Below are positions 25,584 to 33,569 of a stretch of DNA of 37,929 nucleotides, piece by piece (position 1 is the first letter of the stretch; the number at the start of each line of letters is the position of its first letter). The position numbers were made by a program, and so were the translations under genes. The stretch comes from Puniceicoccaceae bacterium (GTDB lineage Bacteria; Verrucomicrobiota; Verrucomicrobiia; Opitutales; Coraliomargaritaceae), in contig QOOZ01000020.1 in the NCBI GenBank assembly GCA_003331195.1, forward strand, positions 1 through 37,929, given 5' to 3'. The notes under the pieces are model-generated. The model was given only the letters and a program-made list of their open reading frames with translations. It searched no databases and was not told where the DNA came from.

Positions 25584-26030
25584 TCAAAACTGAAGATTTT
25601 TGGGATCAGAGCAACCACAGTGGTTATTATCAATCCACCTTTCTTCGCCATTACTGTATACTTCTTTCTTCCAAACAGGTAATCGGTGTTTGATATTATC
25701 AATTATGTAACGACACGCTAGAAAAGTGTCACCACGATGATGCGCAGTGACGCCTACCCACACTGCAATATCTGCTACTGATAAATCACCAACTCGATGT
25801 ACAATGGCTGATTCAACCTGAAATTTACTCTCTGCTTCATGTAAAATTTTACATCCAATTGTTTGTGCTAATTCTTCATAAGCAGAGTAGTGTAAGGAGT
25901 TAACATCTTTACCCTCATTATGATCACGCACCCATCCTTCGTATGAACAATATGCACCCGCACTAGAGGACAACATAGTCTGACGTAGTTTTTCTGGCAC
26001 TATGATCTTCTCTGTAATACGAAATAACAT
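25584..26030 (-). CDS. moaE: Molybdopterin synthase large subunit
   Basis: 148 residues. MoaE transfers sulfur from MoaD to precursor Z to make molybdopterin. Motifs are CSYEGWVRDHNEGKDV, LHYSAYEELA, HRVGDLSVADIAVWVGVTAH, HRGDTFLACRYIIDNIK, and the catalytic-lysine region LPVWKKEVYSNGEERW. Length and motif order match the family. A Cys-rich tail (CGCSDP) is a small oddity. It lies 86 bases downstream of moaD on the same strand and is last in the minus-strand Moco run. Confidence 0.93.
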   Translation of the reverse strand: MLFRITEKIIVPEKLRQTMLSSSAGAYCSYEGWVRDHNEGKDVNSLHYSAYEELAQTIGCKILHEAESKFQVESAIVHRVGDLSVADIAVWVGVTAHHRGDTFLACRYIIDNIKHRLPVWKKEVYSNGEERWIDNNHCGCSDPKNLQF

Positions 26031-26116
26031 TCTTCAAAGGTTATCTGATTATAATCTATTAGAAATTACATCACTATATTCTGGGAAATCAGCAAATATA
26101 CGAGTAAGGTGAAGAA

Positions 26117-26356
26117 TTAGCCGCCTGTCATTGGTGGTAGAAAGGCAACAGAGTCTCCGTCGCGTAACTCTGTATCGTGCGCAGATAACTGGTGATTTAC
26201 TGCGACTTGAAGCTGAGTAAGCTCTTGGTGAAAATTATATGTCTTCCTCAAGTCTGCGTAAAGTGCACACAAAGAAGAATCGATAACATGTTTAGTTTCT
26301 TCAGACTTTTCAGCCAATTCAGCAAGTTGAGCAAAATATAATATCTTAATTTTCAT
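26117..26356 (-). CDS. moaD: Molybdopterin synthase sulfur carrier
   Basis: 79-residue ubiquitin-fold protein ending in the essential diglycine (VAFLPPMTGG), which becomes a thiocarboxylate and donates sulfur to molybdopterin through MoaE. The ATG at 26356 gives the family-typical start MKIKILYFAQLAE. In-frame ATGs at 26362 and 26380 would add two or eight residues and cannot be excluded, as none has a good ribosome binding site. It would be activated by the ThiF/MoeB-type protein encoded at 29968. Confidence 0.9.
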   Translation of the reverse strand: MKIKILYFAQLAELAEKSEETKHVIDSSLCALYADLRKTYNFHQELTQLQVAVNHQLSAHDTELRDGDSVAFLPPMTGG

Positions 26357-26412
26357 GGTCATTGCTAAATAAAACCTCATCCGAACTTATATTCGAACAT
26401 AATTTACAGTCA

Positions 26413-27003
26413 CTACGAACTCTTGATAGAATCATTATATTCCGAAGTAGTATTAACATTGTTAAGACTTGTAGGATTATCTTGTTCAACAAGTCTGGCA
26501 TCCATTGCTATAAGAATCTTCCGTGGGCAATAACTATTAAGCTCACGCGAATGCGTTAATAGCTCTCTTGCGCTTCCTGCAGGATAAATGGCGCATAGTG
26601 GCTCCGGTAAGCCATTATAACTACTTTTGTAAGCTATAAGTTGCGGTGACTCTGATTCAAATTCGCGGACAAGATTTCTTAGTACTTTATCATCTAAATT
26701 GGGTAAATCGCAAGCTATAACTAACCAGTTTGCACCGGGATGGTTATACATCGCAGAGAGGATTCCACAGAGCGGTCCTTTTACTTCATTTACTGAATCA
26801 TATATAACATTAGCAAAGTTTTGAATTTCATAAGCTTGATCTTTGCGTTGAGATACAAACACATCTTGGCACACAGCCTTGAGCAAGGCCGTAGAGCGTT
26901 CAAGTTGGGTTTCAGTACCATTGTAACTGATAAGCGCCTTGTCTCTGCCCATGCGTATACTCCTACCACCAACAAGAGCTAAACCAAATAATCTTCGTTT
27001 CAT
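26413..27003 (-). CDS. mobA: MobA-like molybdenum cofactor nucleotidyltransferase
   Basis: 196 residues from the ATG at 27003. A TTG at 27039 would add 12 residues before the nucleotide-binding motif and is less likely. The N-terminal signature is LALVGGRSIRMGRDKALI, followed by GPLCGILSAM and VIACDLPNL. These match MobA guanylyltransferases better than MocA cytidylyltransferases, which usually have LAAG and GD-P motifs. MobA attaches GMP to Moco for DMSO-reductase-type enzymes. Xanthine dehydrogenases of the type here normally use cofactor without GMP, so this enzyme may serve other molybdoenzymes or have a different nucleotide specificity. Gaps are 86 bases to moaC and 56 to moaD. Confidence 0.85.
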   Translation of the reverse strand: MKRRLFGLALVGGRSIRMGRDKALISYNGTETQLERSTALLKAVCQDVFVSQRKDQAYEIQNFANVIYDSVNEVKGPLCGILSAMYNHPGANWLVIACDLPNLDDKVLRNLVREFESESPQLIAYKSSYNGLPEPLCAIYPAGSARELLTHSRELNSYCPRKILIAMDARLVEQDNPTSLNNVNTTSEYNDSIKSS

Positions 27004-27089
27004 ATTAGCATTTAAATTTATGAGGCTTAATTCTAGCAATGGGAATAGTGACTTCGTAAAAAATACAAAGTTACAAAAAAGCTAATACT

Positions 27090-27575
27090 TCATTCCTTGT
27101 TGTCATTTAATATGTAATCGGATTTTCCACCCCGTTTCTCGAGCAATCGCGTAGATTCAATAGATATGTCTTTGGCGACTGACTTACACATATCGTATAT
27201 TGTGAGGGCTGCTACACTCACAGCGCTCAGTGCTTCCATTTCAACCCCAGTTTGCTCGAAAGCTTTTACTCTAGCCTCAATTCTTATCCGTCCGTTGTCT
27301 GTCTTAGATATATCTATTTTGACTGATTGAAGTTTTAGTGGGTGACAGAATGGGATGAGTTCTGAAGTCTTTTTTGCAGCCATAGTTCCTGCGATGATTG
27401 CAGTGTCTAAAATAGCCCCTTTTTTACTTTTCCAACCTGCGTCTGCAAAAGATTCAAGAGTATCTTTATTTAAGTTTACTATACATTCAGCTACGGCACT
27501 ACGTTCGCCGGAAACTTTTTCAGAAACGTCAACCATGTTTGGATGTTTATTATTATCTATATGTGTAAATTTCAT
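27090..27575 (-). CDS. moaC: Cyclic pyranopterin monophosphate synthase
   Basis: 161-residue MoaC, which works after MoaA to form cyclic pyranopterin monophosphate from GTP. Diagnostic stretches are PNMVDVSEKVSGERSAVAE, IIAGTMAAKKTSELIPFCHP, and QTGVEMEALSAVSVAALTIY followed by DMCKSVAKD. The end reads GGKSDYI, with Asp in the position where GGKSG is common. The ATG at 27575 follows moeA after 70 bases. All the expected active-site region is intact. Confidence 0.95.
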   Translation of the reverse strand: MKFTHIDNNKHPNMVDVSEKVSGERSAVAECIVNLNKDTLESFADAGWKSKKGAILDTAIIAGTMAAKKTSELIPFCHPLKLQSVKIDISKTDNGRIRIEARVKAFEQTGVEMEALSAVSVAALTIYDMCKSVAKDISIESTRLLEKRGGKSDYILNDNKE

Positions 27576-27645
27576 AGCTAGTTATTAACTATATTCCTAA
27601 TTTAATTCAGTATCTCTGGTATCGTTCATAAAATCGACGCAGTCT

Positions 27646-28845
27646 CTATGACCAAGGATAAAATATGAAGGTACTTCCTGCTGGATAATATACGGCTTTC
27701 GGCGGCAATTCGATGTAGCCGTCACTACTTAATATTTTAACAAGGTCACCTGAATTTTGACACGGACATTGTGTTGCCTTGTTTCCTGCTGTGACTGAAA
27801 CAGGTAAGAAAGTAGTAATATTTTCAATACCAGTTGCAGAATCTGATAAATCAACACTAGTGTTCTTATTAATATTATTGCCACTCGCTGCTTCAAGGGC
27901 GGGTAAAACATAATGGTGTATGCAGGTTAACGTTGATTGTGGATTGCCTGGAAGCGCAAAAACCGAACAGAGGTCATTAGACCAAAAACCTAGTGGCTTT
28001 CCGGGTTTTTGAGCTACACCGTGAAATTGACATGTCAGGCCAATCTCGTCGAGAACACTAGGTATAAAATCTTTTTTACCTTTTGATATGCCACCGCTAA
28101 CAAGCACGATTTCATATGATTTAGTTAATCGAACTAGTGATGCCTTCAAACTTATACGTTCATCATTCAAATGCGCACACTCATTCACACGGTAGCCCAA
28201 AGAGTTTAAAGTAGCAACCATGGAAAGATCATTAGATCGACGATTTTGATATGATTTTGGAATTTCAGAGACAGATACTAATTCGTCACCTGTAGTAACA
28301 ACTGCAATGGATGGATTATTACTAATCTTTAATTTAGAGTAGCCACAGGTTGCAGCTATCGCAATTTCTCTACTGCCAATAATACAACCTGCACGAACTA
28401 AGATTTCGCTACTATTATGGTCGCTACCAATTGGATGTATGGCGCTGCCTACATGACGTCTGTTACTTGGTAATATGCGGATTTCACCATTATCAAGGTA
28501 TTCTGTTTCTTCATAAGGCACTACGATATCTGCTCCGTTAGGGACAACAGCACCGGTCATAATTTCGATACAACTCCCAATTTTGTTATTTAAGGTTATT
28601 TTTTGTGTACCTGCAGCAGCTGTTGCGGAAAGATTGAAAGAATCCACTTTGGCAATATCTGAGAAGCGTAAGGCATACCCATCCATCATTGAACGATTAA
28701 ATGGTGGCAAGGGACGATCAGCGGCTATATCTTGTCTTAGAGTACGTCCAGCGCACTTTTCAATTGGAATGTAAGAAGATGAAAATTTACGCAAATGCTT
28801 GCTGATTATAGTTTTTGCCTCATCAGCTTGAATTAACGTTTTCAT
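27646..28845 (-). CDS. moeA: Molybdopterin molybdenumtransferase
   Basis: 399 residues from the ATG at 28845; a TTG one codon upstream is ignored. MoeA inserts molybdate into adenylylated molybdopterin. It shows ADRPLPPFNRSMMDGYALR near residues 42-60, GAVVPNGADIVVPYEET, VVTTGDEL, LVSGGISKGKKDF, and QKPGKPLGFWSND with ALPGNPQST, in the standard domain order, with a C-terminal beta domain. First gene of the minus-strand Moco run, transcribed from the 35-base region shared with moaA. No MogA/MoaB partner gene is in the window. Confidence 0.95.
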   Translation of the reverse strand: MKTLIQADEAKTIISKHLRKFSSSYIPIEKCAGRTLRQDIAADRPLPPFNRSMMDGYALRFSDIAKVDSFNLSATAAAGTQKITLNNKIGSCIEIMTGAVVPNGADIVVPYEETEYLDNGEIRILPSNRRHVGSAIHPIGSDHNSSEILVRAGCIIGSREIAIAATCGYSKLKISNNPSIAVVTTGDELVSVSEIPKSYQNRRSNDLSMVATLNSLGYRVNECAHLNDERISLKASLVRLTKSYEIVLVSGGISKGKKDFIPSVLDEIGLTCQFHGVAQKPGKPLGFWSNDLCSVFALPGNPQSTLTCIHHYVLPALEAASGNNINKNTSVDLSDSATGIENITTFLPVSVTAGNKATQCPCQNSGDLVKILSSDGYIELPPKAVYYPAGSTFIFYPWS

Positions 28846-28865
28846 CAAATCTAATAGTAATATTG

Positions 28866-28879
28866 TTAACTTAAGTTAA
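28866..28879. promoter_or_regulatory. Perfect palindrome in the moeA-moaA divergent region
   Basis: TTAACTTAAGTTAA is a 14-base perfect palindrome that ends one base before the moaA ATG, in a divergent region of only 35 bases (28846-28880). It could be an operator acting on both transcripts, or the edge of a promoter. The surrounding DNA is AT-rich, so chance formation is a real alternative. Nothing like a Moco riboswitch fits in this space. Confidence 0.4.
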
Positions 28880-28880
28880 A

Positions 28881-29885
28881 ATGGTTAAAGACAATAGGGG
28901 AAGAGCACTCACAGACCTGCGTTTATCTCTCACAGATCGCTGTAATTTACGTTGTACTTACTGCATGCCTAGAGAAATATTCGGATCGAGCCATGTTTTT
29001 TTGAAAAAAAACCAATGGCTAAAGTTTTCTGAATTAGATGAATTGGTTGAGGCTTTTGTACAATTAGGCGTCAGAAAAGTACGTTTAACTGGAGGTGAGC
29101 CTCTGCTTCGCCCGGGTATTGATAATTTCATCCAAAGGTTAAGAGAAATTCATAAAATTGATGATATTGCACTCACTACTAATGGTGTCCGTCTAAGAAA
29201 ACATGCAAAATCACTAAAGAATGCAGGCTTGGAACGTATAACAATAAGCCTAGATGCGCTTGATCCTGAAATTGCAGGTGAAATGAACGGACTAGGTATA
29301 TCACCAAAGGCAACACTTGCTGGAATAGAAGCAGCTTTAGATTTAGGATTCACCATAAAAGTAAATATGGTAGTTGAGAAAGGCGTTAATGAATCCCAAA
29401 TTTTACCAATGGCGCATTACTTTAAAGATAGAGGTGTGATATTGCGTTTTATTGAATTTATGGATGTTGGAAACCACAACAATTGGAGTATCAAGCGCGT
29501 TGTTAGTGGAAATGAGATACTCGATAGAATAATGTCGGAATTTGACGTAGTACCCATAGATTTGAGCTCTAATAAAGAAGTGGCTAAACGTTATCGCTAC
29601 TTGGATGGTTCGTGTGAATTTGGATTAATTACTTCTGTAACCCAAACATTTTGTGGTAGTTGTACACGTGCTCGTGTCTCTGCAGACGGAAAACTTTTCA
29701 CATGTCTTTTTTCTAATAATGGTCTAGATTTAAAAACGTTTCTAAGATCTAAAGAATGTGATAAATCGAAGCTCTTAAATCTTCTTTCTAAGCATTGGAC
29801 AAAGAGAGATGATAGATATTCTGAACTTCGTTCTGAAATTGTTAATATTGAGGAGAAAGTTGAGATGTCTTATATCGGCGGATAA
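28881..29885 (+). CDS. moaA: GTP 3',8-cyclase (radical SAM)
   Basis: 334 residues. The N-terminal radical SAM cluster motif is DRCNLRCTYCMP (Cys21, Cys25, Cys28), followed by VRLTGGEPLLRPG and LTTNGVRL. The second cluster motif FCGSCTRARVSADGK with a further Cys in LFTCLF is present. The protein ends in the conserved diglycine tail SYIGG needed for catalysis. MoaA begins molybdenum-cofactor synthesis from GTP, with MoaC completing the step. It starts 35 bases from divergent moeA and precedes the MoeB-rhodanese gene by 82 bases. Confidence 0.96.
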   Translation: MVKDNRGRALTDLRLSLTDRCNLRCTYCMPREIFGSSHVFLKKNQWLKFSELDELVEAFVQLGVRKVRLTGGEPLLRPGIDNFIQRLREIHKIDDIALTTNGVRLRKHAKSLKNAGLERITISLDALDPEIAGEMNGLGISPKATLAGIEAALDLGFTIKVNMVVEKGVNESQILPMAHYFKDRGVILRFIEFMDVGNHNNWSIKRVVSGNEILDRIMSEFDVVPIDLSSNKEVAKRYRYLDGSCEFGLITSVTQTFCGSCTRARVSADGKLFTCLFSNNGLDLKTFLRSKECDKSKLLNLLSKHWTKRDDRYSELRSEIVNIEEKVEMSYIGG

Positions 29886-29967
29886 GTATATTTTAAAAGA
29901 ATCACATCATTAGTTACTTCATATTTTTTGGATTAGTAATCTTAACCACAATTAATATCCCAAATTA

Positions 29968-31068
29968 ATGTCTTATCTCTTACGAGTAAGCAAAAATTTC
30001 AATTCGAGTGATCTTACATCAGCGGAGTTGTCCTACTATGCCAAACAGATACTTTTGCCGGGTATTGGTATTATAGGTCAACGCAAACTTAAAGTTGCAC
30101 GAGTATTAGTTATAGGTGCAGGTGGATTGGGTTGTCCTATACTACAATCGCTAACAGGTGCAGGTGTTGGGCATATATCCATTGTTGATGGTGATGACAT
30201 TTCAATCTCTAACCTCTCTCGCCAATGGTTACATCGTTATGAGGATAAGAGTAAAAACAAGGCAATTTCAGCGGCTAAAAGGTTATTTGAGATTAACACT
30301 TTTATAAAATTAGAAGCTCATCCTATGATGCTAGATCATGCGAATGCCCGCAAACTTATAAAATCTCATGATCTAGTAATTGATGCAACTGATGGACTTG
30401 AAGTTCGCTACCTGATCGATGATGTATGTGCGGAATTAAATTGTCCATGGATACATGCTGGCTTGTATAAAGATAAAGCTCAATTCACTGTTTTTTGGGA
30501 TACTTACGGGGCGAGCTTTAGAAGGCTCTATCCTGAACCTATTGTAATACCATCATGTTCGGAAACCGGAATATTAGGAGCTTATGCAAGCTTAATTGGA
30601 AATATGCAGGCTATAGAAGCGATAAAAATAATTACTGGTATGACCGTACCAAAGGTTGGTGAATTAATTACATTAGATCTTGAAAAGAATAATATTAATA
30701 CATTTCAAATTCCGGATGTGAATCCTCCTCGTTTATACACCGATGATTATGATTATAATTCTGATTATTCTTTATCAATCAAGGCTCTAGAAAAATCAGT
30801 TATATCAGATGATAGTTTTACAATACTTGATATTCGGGACAGAAATGAGTTCGATGGAAAATGCATCGATGACGCAATCTACTATCCTGCTGAGAGAATT
30901 CTCGAAGAGGGTTTAGACCATATTAATACAGCCAAAATATTACTTATATGCGACGAAGGACCTATTAGTGCCTTGTTGGCAAATGCTATGAATCAGAGTT
31001 CTAAAGATGTTTTTTACTTAGAAGGTGGTATGCGGGCTTGGACCAAAAAACTAACGTTAGATTGCTAA
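29968..31068 (+). CDS. moeB: MoeB/ThiF-type adenylyltransferase fused to a rhodanese domain
   Basis: 366 residues. An E1-like domain (about 20-245) has the ATP motif VIGAGGLGCPILQSLTGAG, the Asp-rich VDGDDISISNLSRQWLH, DATDGLEVRYLID, and SCSETGILG. A C-terminal rhodanese domain (about 270-366) has LDIRDRNEFDGKCIDDAIYY and a putative active Cys in LLICDEGP. It should adenylylate and possibly sulfurate the MoaD diglycine. Both CxxC pairs that bind zinc in E. coli MoeB appear lost: the first is replaced by SFRRLYP and no second pair is seen. The fusion resembles MOCS3/MoeBR proteins. Substrate MoaD is inferred from the cluster. Confidence 0.9.
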   Translation: MSYLLRVSKNFNSSDLTSAELSYYAKQILLPGIGIIGQRKLKVARVLVIGAGGLGCPILQSLTGAGVGHISIVDGDDISISNLSRQWLHRYEDKSKNKAISAAKRLFEINTFIKLEAHPMMLDHANARKLIKSHDLVIDATDGLEVRYLIDDVCAELNCPWIHAGLYKDKAQFTVFWDTYGASFRRLYPEPIVIPSCSETGILGAYASLIGNMQAIEAIKIITGMTVPKVGELITLDLEKNNINTFQIPDVNPPRLYTDDYDYNSDYSLSIKALEKSVISDDSFTILDIRDRNEFDGKCIDDAIYYPAERILEEGLDHINTAKILLICDEGPISALLANAMNQSSKDVFYLEGGMRAWTKKLTLDC

Positions 31069-31362
31069 AATTCCATTACTATAAATAATGCACCCTCTCA
31101 ATATCACTACCTTTATCAGCGGTTGATATAAATCAATTCTCGTAAGAATAGGGTGGGAAACAGACCCCGCGATCAAGTGCATATTTAAAAAGTTCGTGCT
31201 TAGTTCTTTAAAAAAACTAACTCAGAGCATGCGGCTAACTGCTTTAACTATATTAATCCTTACAACTCAGGTACATTTTCCAAGTTGTGAGAAGTCACGT
31301 CTCTCGCTCAAGACAATCCATTTTTGGTTCGCTAGTTTAGTATTATTCGCTTGCATATCTGT
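31069..31362. other. 294-base intergenic region, no confident feature
   Basis: This stretch separates the Moco cluster from the housekeeping block. I see no convincing terminator, RNA gene or protein. A GTG-started frame at 31196-31435 encodes a short hydrophobic peptide, but it overlaps the next gene in another frame and has no ribosome binding site. It probably holds the promoter of the next gene and perhaps a composition boundary. Confidence 0.5.
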
Positions 31363-32025
31363 ATGCTTAAAGCGTCCGAGTTATTTAAATTCCCCGAGTC
31401 TTTGCCCTTTAGTGCGATTTTCCGTCCTGAATTAGCACCATGGGAATGGCTACCGCTAATTAAAAAAGCCTTAAAGGAATATGCTTACACGGAGTCTCAA
31501 ATTGGGCAACCATGCGGACTCCAAATAGAAGGCGATGTATACATTCACCCAACTGTTAAATTGCCGCCTTATGGCTTAATACAAGGGCCTGTCTATATTG
31601 GCGAAGGTTGTGAGTTACGTCCAGGAGTCTTCATTCGTGGCAATTTGATTGCAGGGCAAGGCTGCGTATTAGGAAACTCTTGTGAATTTAAGAACAGCTT
31701 ACTACTAGACGGCGTTCAAGTGCCACACTTCAGTTATGTGGGTGACAGCATCTTGGGCAACGGCGCCCACCTCGGAGCAGGCGTTATCTGTTCCAACCTG
31801 CGCCTTGATCAAGCTGATGTAACTGTAGCTTTAGAGAACGGCACAAAGCATACCACGAAACTTAGAAAACTCGGTGCATTGGTCGGGGATCAAGCCGAGG
31901 TCGGCTGTAATGCTGTGCTTAATCCAGGATCGATCCTCGGCAAACGCGCACTGGTCATGCCATCGATTGCTATTAGTGGGACAATTGCAGCTAACTCCAT
32001 TGCCAGCCAAAAGAGCCGACTCTAA
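31363..32025 (+). CDS. Left-handed beta-helix (hexapeptide-repeat) acyltransferase-like protein
   Basis: 220 residues from the ATG at 31363; a TTG at 31351 would add four residues. After about 55 N-terminal residues come hexapeptide repeats of the LbH fold, for example IEGDVYIHPTVKL, GPVYIGEGCELRPGVFI, GNLIAGQGCVLGNSCEF. A GlmU-like stretch HFSYVGDSILGNGAHLGAG follows near residues 120-138. It resembles the C-terminal half of sugar-1-phosphate nucleotidyltransferases without the nucleotidyltransferase domain. It may acylate a sugar nucleotide or act as a scaffold; the substrate is unknown. No clear functional link to the Moco genes upstream. Confidence 0.8.
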   Translation: MLKASELFKFPESLPFSAIFRPELAPWEWLPLIKKALKEYAYTESQIGQPCGLQIEGDVYIHPTVKLPPYGLIQGPVYIGEGCELRPGVFIRGNLIAGQGCVLGNSCEFKNSLLLDGVQVPHFSYVGDSILGNGAHLGAGVICSNLRLDQADVTVALENGTKHTTKLRKLGALVGDQAEVGCNAVLNPGSILGKRALVMPSIAISGTIAANSIASQKSRL

Positions 32026-32184
32026 GCGCGCCTCGCATGGACTAGCTAACGACCGTGTGCCTTTTGAGGTCATTACCGAAGGCTTAAAGCTCTTACGTCA
32101 GTTAGGGATTTCATCGATGAAATAGACGGCTTGGAGTCGAGATTTAGCTAGCAACACGAGCATGTCATTGTATCTGTATTAGCT

Positions 32185-33438
32185 GTGAGTGTTTCAAAAC
32201 AAAAAAGAGTGGCTAAGGAACTTCTACAGTTCGCCCAGAAAGTTTATCATTACCGAAGGGATTTAACTTCGGAAGGGCGCTTGGCCGAACTGGACAAGGC
32301 TGTCGGTGAAGTCGACGGGCTGATCCGCGATAAAACGACTAAAGAGGCACCACTTGCGGCAGCCATAGATCGGCTTGATGGTTTATTGCGCAAGATAGGC
32401 GGTAAAATTTACCCGAAGACCTTTTGGAATGATAATCTCGAGGTCGCGCTGGTAGCGGCGATTATTGTCATAGGAATTCGCACCTTCTTTTTCCAGCCAT
32501 TTATTATTCCCACAAACTCTATGTTTCCTACTTACAGCGGAATGAAAGCCGTCGTCTATGAGGATAAAAACGATGCGCCAGGCACCATCAAGCGCACTTT
32601 CCGCTTTTTAACGCTAGGGGCGAAACATAAGTCTTTAATCGCGAAGAGTGACGGTGGTGTGCAACTACCCATGGAGCGAACCGCCAATGGAACCCGACTG
32701 TATGTCCGACAAGTTAAAGGCAAGAAATGGTTCGTTTTTCCCACTGTTTTGGCAGAATACACGCTACTTGTTGGTGGCGTGCCTCACACGATTCGTGTGC
32801 CAGCAGATTTTGACATGCAAAGTGCATTATTTGAGAGCTTTCCGGATGCGGATCCCCAGTTAGTCCGAGTAACTGGAGGGACGGGATACGCACTCGATTT
32901 TGGCCAACAAGTGTCTGCCGGCGATGCTGTCCTACGCTTCGACATTACACTGGGCGATGCCTTATTTGTGGACCGTATTAGTTACCATTTTAAGCGACCA
33001 GAAGCGGGCGATCCATTTGTGTTCCGGACAGGCGAAATACCTGGAATCGAAGGGGGAGCAGGAAACATCGTCGATAAGTATTACATCAAACGCATCGGCG
33101 GAGTCGGTGGAGAAACGCTTGAAATTAAAAACGGTGCTTTACTGGTTAATGGGGGACCAAGATCAGAGGTTGGGGCTTTTGGTAGGAATGAACGGAAAGA
33201 AGGTGAATATAAGGGCTACGTCTATCCAACACAGAACGATCCCAGTAATCCGCCACAATTATTAACCGCGCCAGGTGTCACTGCGGAACTGCCACCCGGG
33301 ACATTCGTTGCCTTGGGCGATAATTCTGCGAATAGTCTCGATAGTCGCTACTGGGGATTTGTTCCCGAAAAGTCTGTCATCGGTAAAGCTATTTTCATCT
33401 ATTATCCATTCACAAAGCGTTGGGGATTGGCAGAGTGA
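32185..33438 (+). CDS. lepB: Signal peptidase I, enlarged form
   Basis: 417-residue membrane protease that removes signal peptides. It starts with GTG at 32185; no in-frame ATG lies nearby upstream. A charged helical region at about 1-80 is followed by a membrane anchor (LEVALVAAIIVIGIRTFFF). The catalytic Ser112 is in IIPTNSMFPTY and the catalytic Lys302 in YYIKRIGGVGGETL, followed by LGDNSANSLDSRYWGFVP. About 190 residues separate Ser and Lys, against about 55 in E. coli LepB, so a sizeable domain is inserted. All catalytic boxes are intact. Confidence 0.94.
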   Translation: MSVSKQKRVAKELLQFAQKVYHYRRDLTSEGRLAELDKAVGEVDGLIRDKTTKEAPLAAAIDRLDGLLRKIGGKIYPKTFWNDNLEVALVAAIIVIGIRTFFFQPFIIPTNSMFPTYSGMKAVVYEDKNDAPGTIKRTFRFLTLGAKHKSLIAKSDGGVQLPMERTANGTRLYVRQVKGKKWFVFPTVLAEYTLLVGGVPHTIRVPADFDMQSALFESFPDADPQLVRVTGGTGYALDFGQQVSAGDAVLRFDITLGDALFVDRISYHFKRPEAGDPFVFRTGEIPGIEGGAGNIVDKYYIKRIGGVGGETLEIKNGALLVNGGPRSEVGAFGRNERKEGEYKGYVYPTQNDPSNPPQLLTAPGVTAELPPGTFVALGDNSANSLDSRYWGFVPEKSVIGKAIFIYYPFTKRWGLAE

Positions 33439-33569
33439 TAGTTGACCGATCTGAAATCTCCCCATTAGGCCGCCAAGCTATATATATCGCACAATATATA
33501 TTATGTCTAATTTTTATTGCTTGATATGTTGGTGATTCCCTTTCGGTTTAAGTCTCTGTAGCTAATGAT

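Noticed and set aside
31196-31435. 79-residue GTG-started hydrophobic peptide
   Set aside because: It has no ribosome binding site, overlaps the start of the beta-helix gene in another frame, and matches no family I know.
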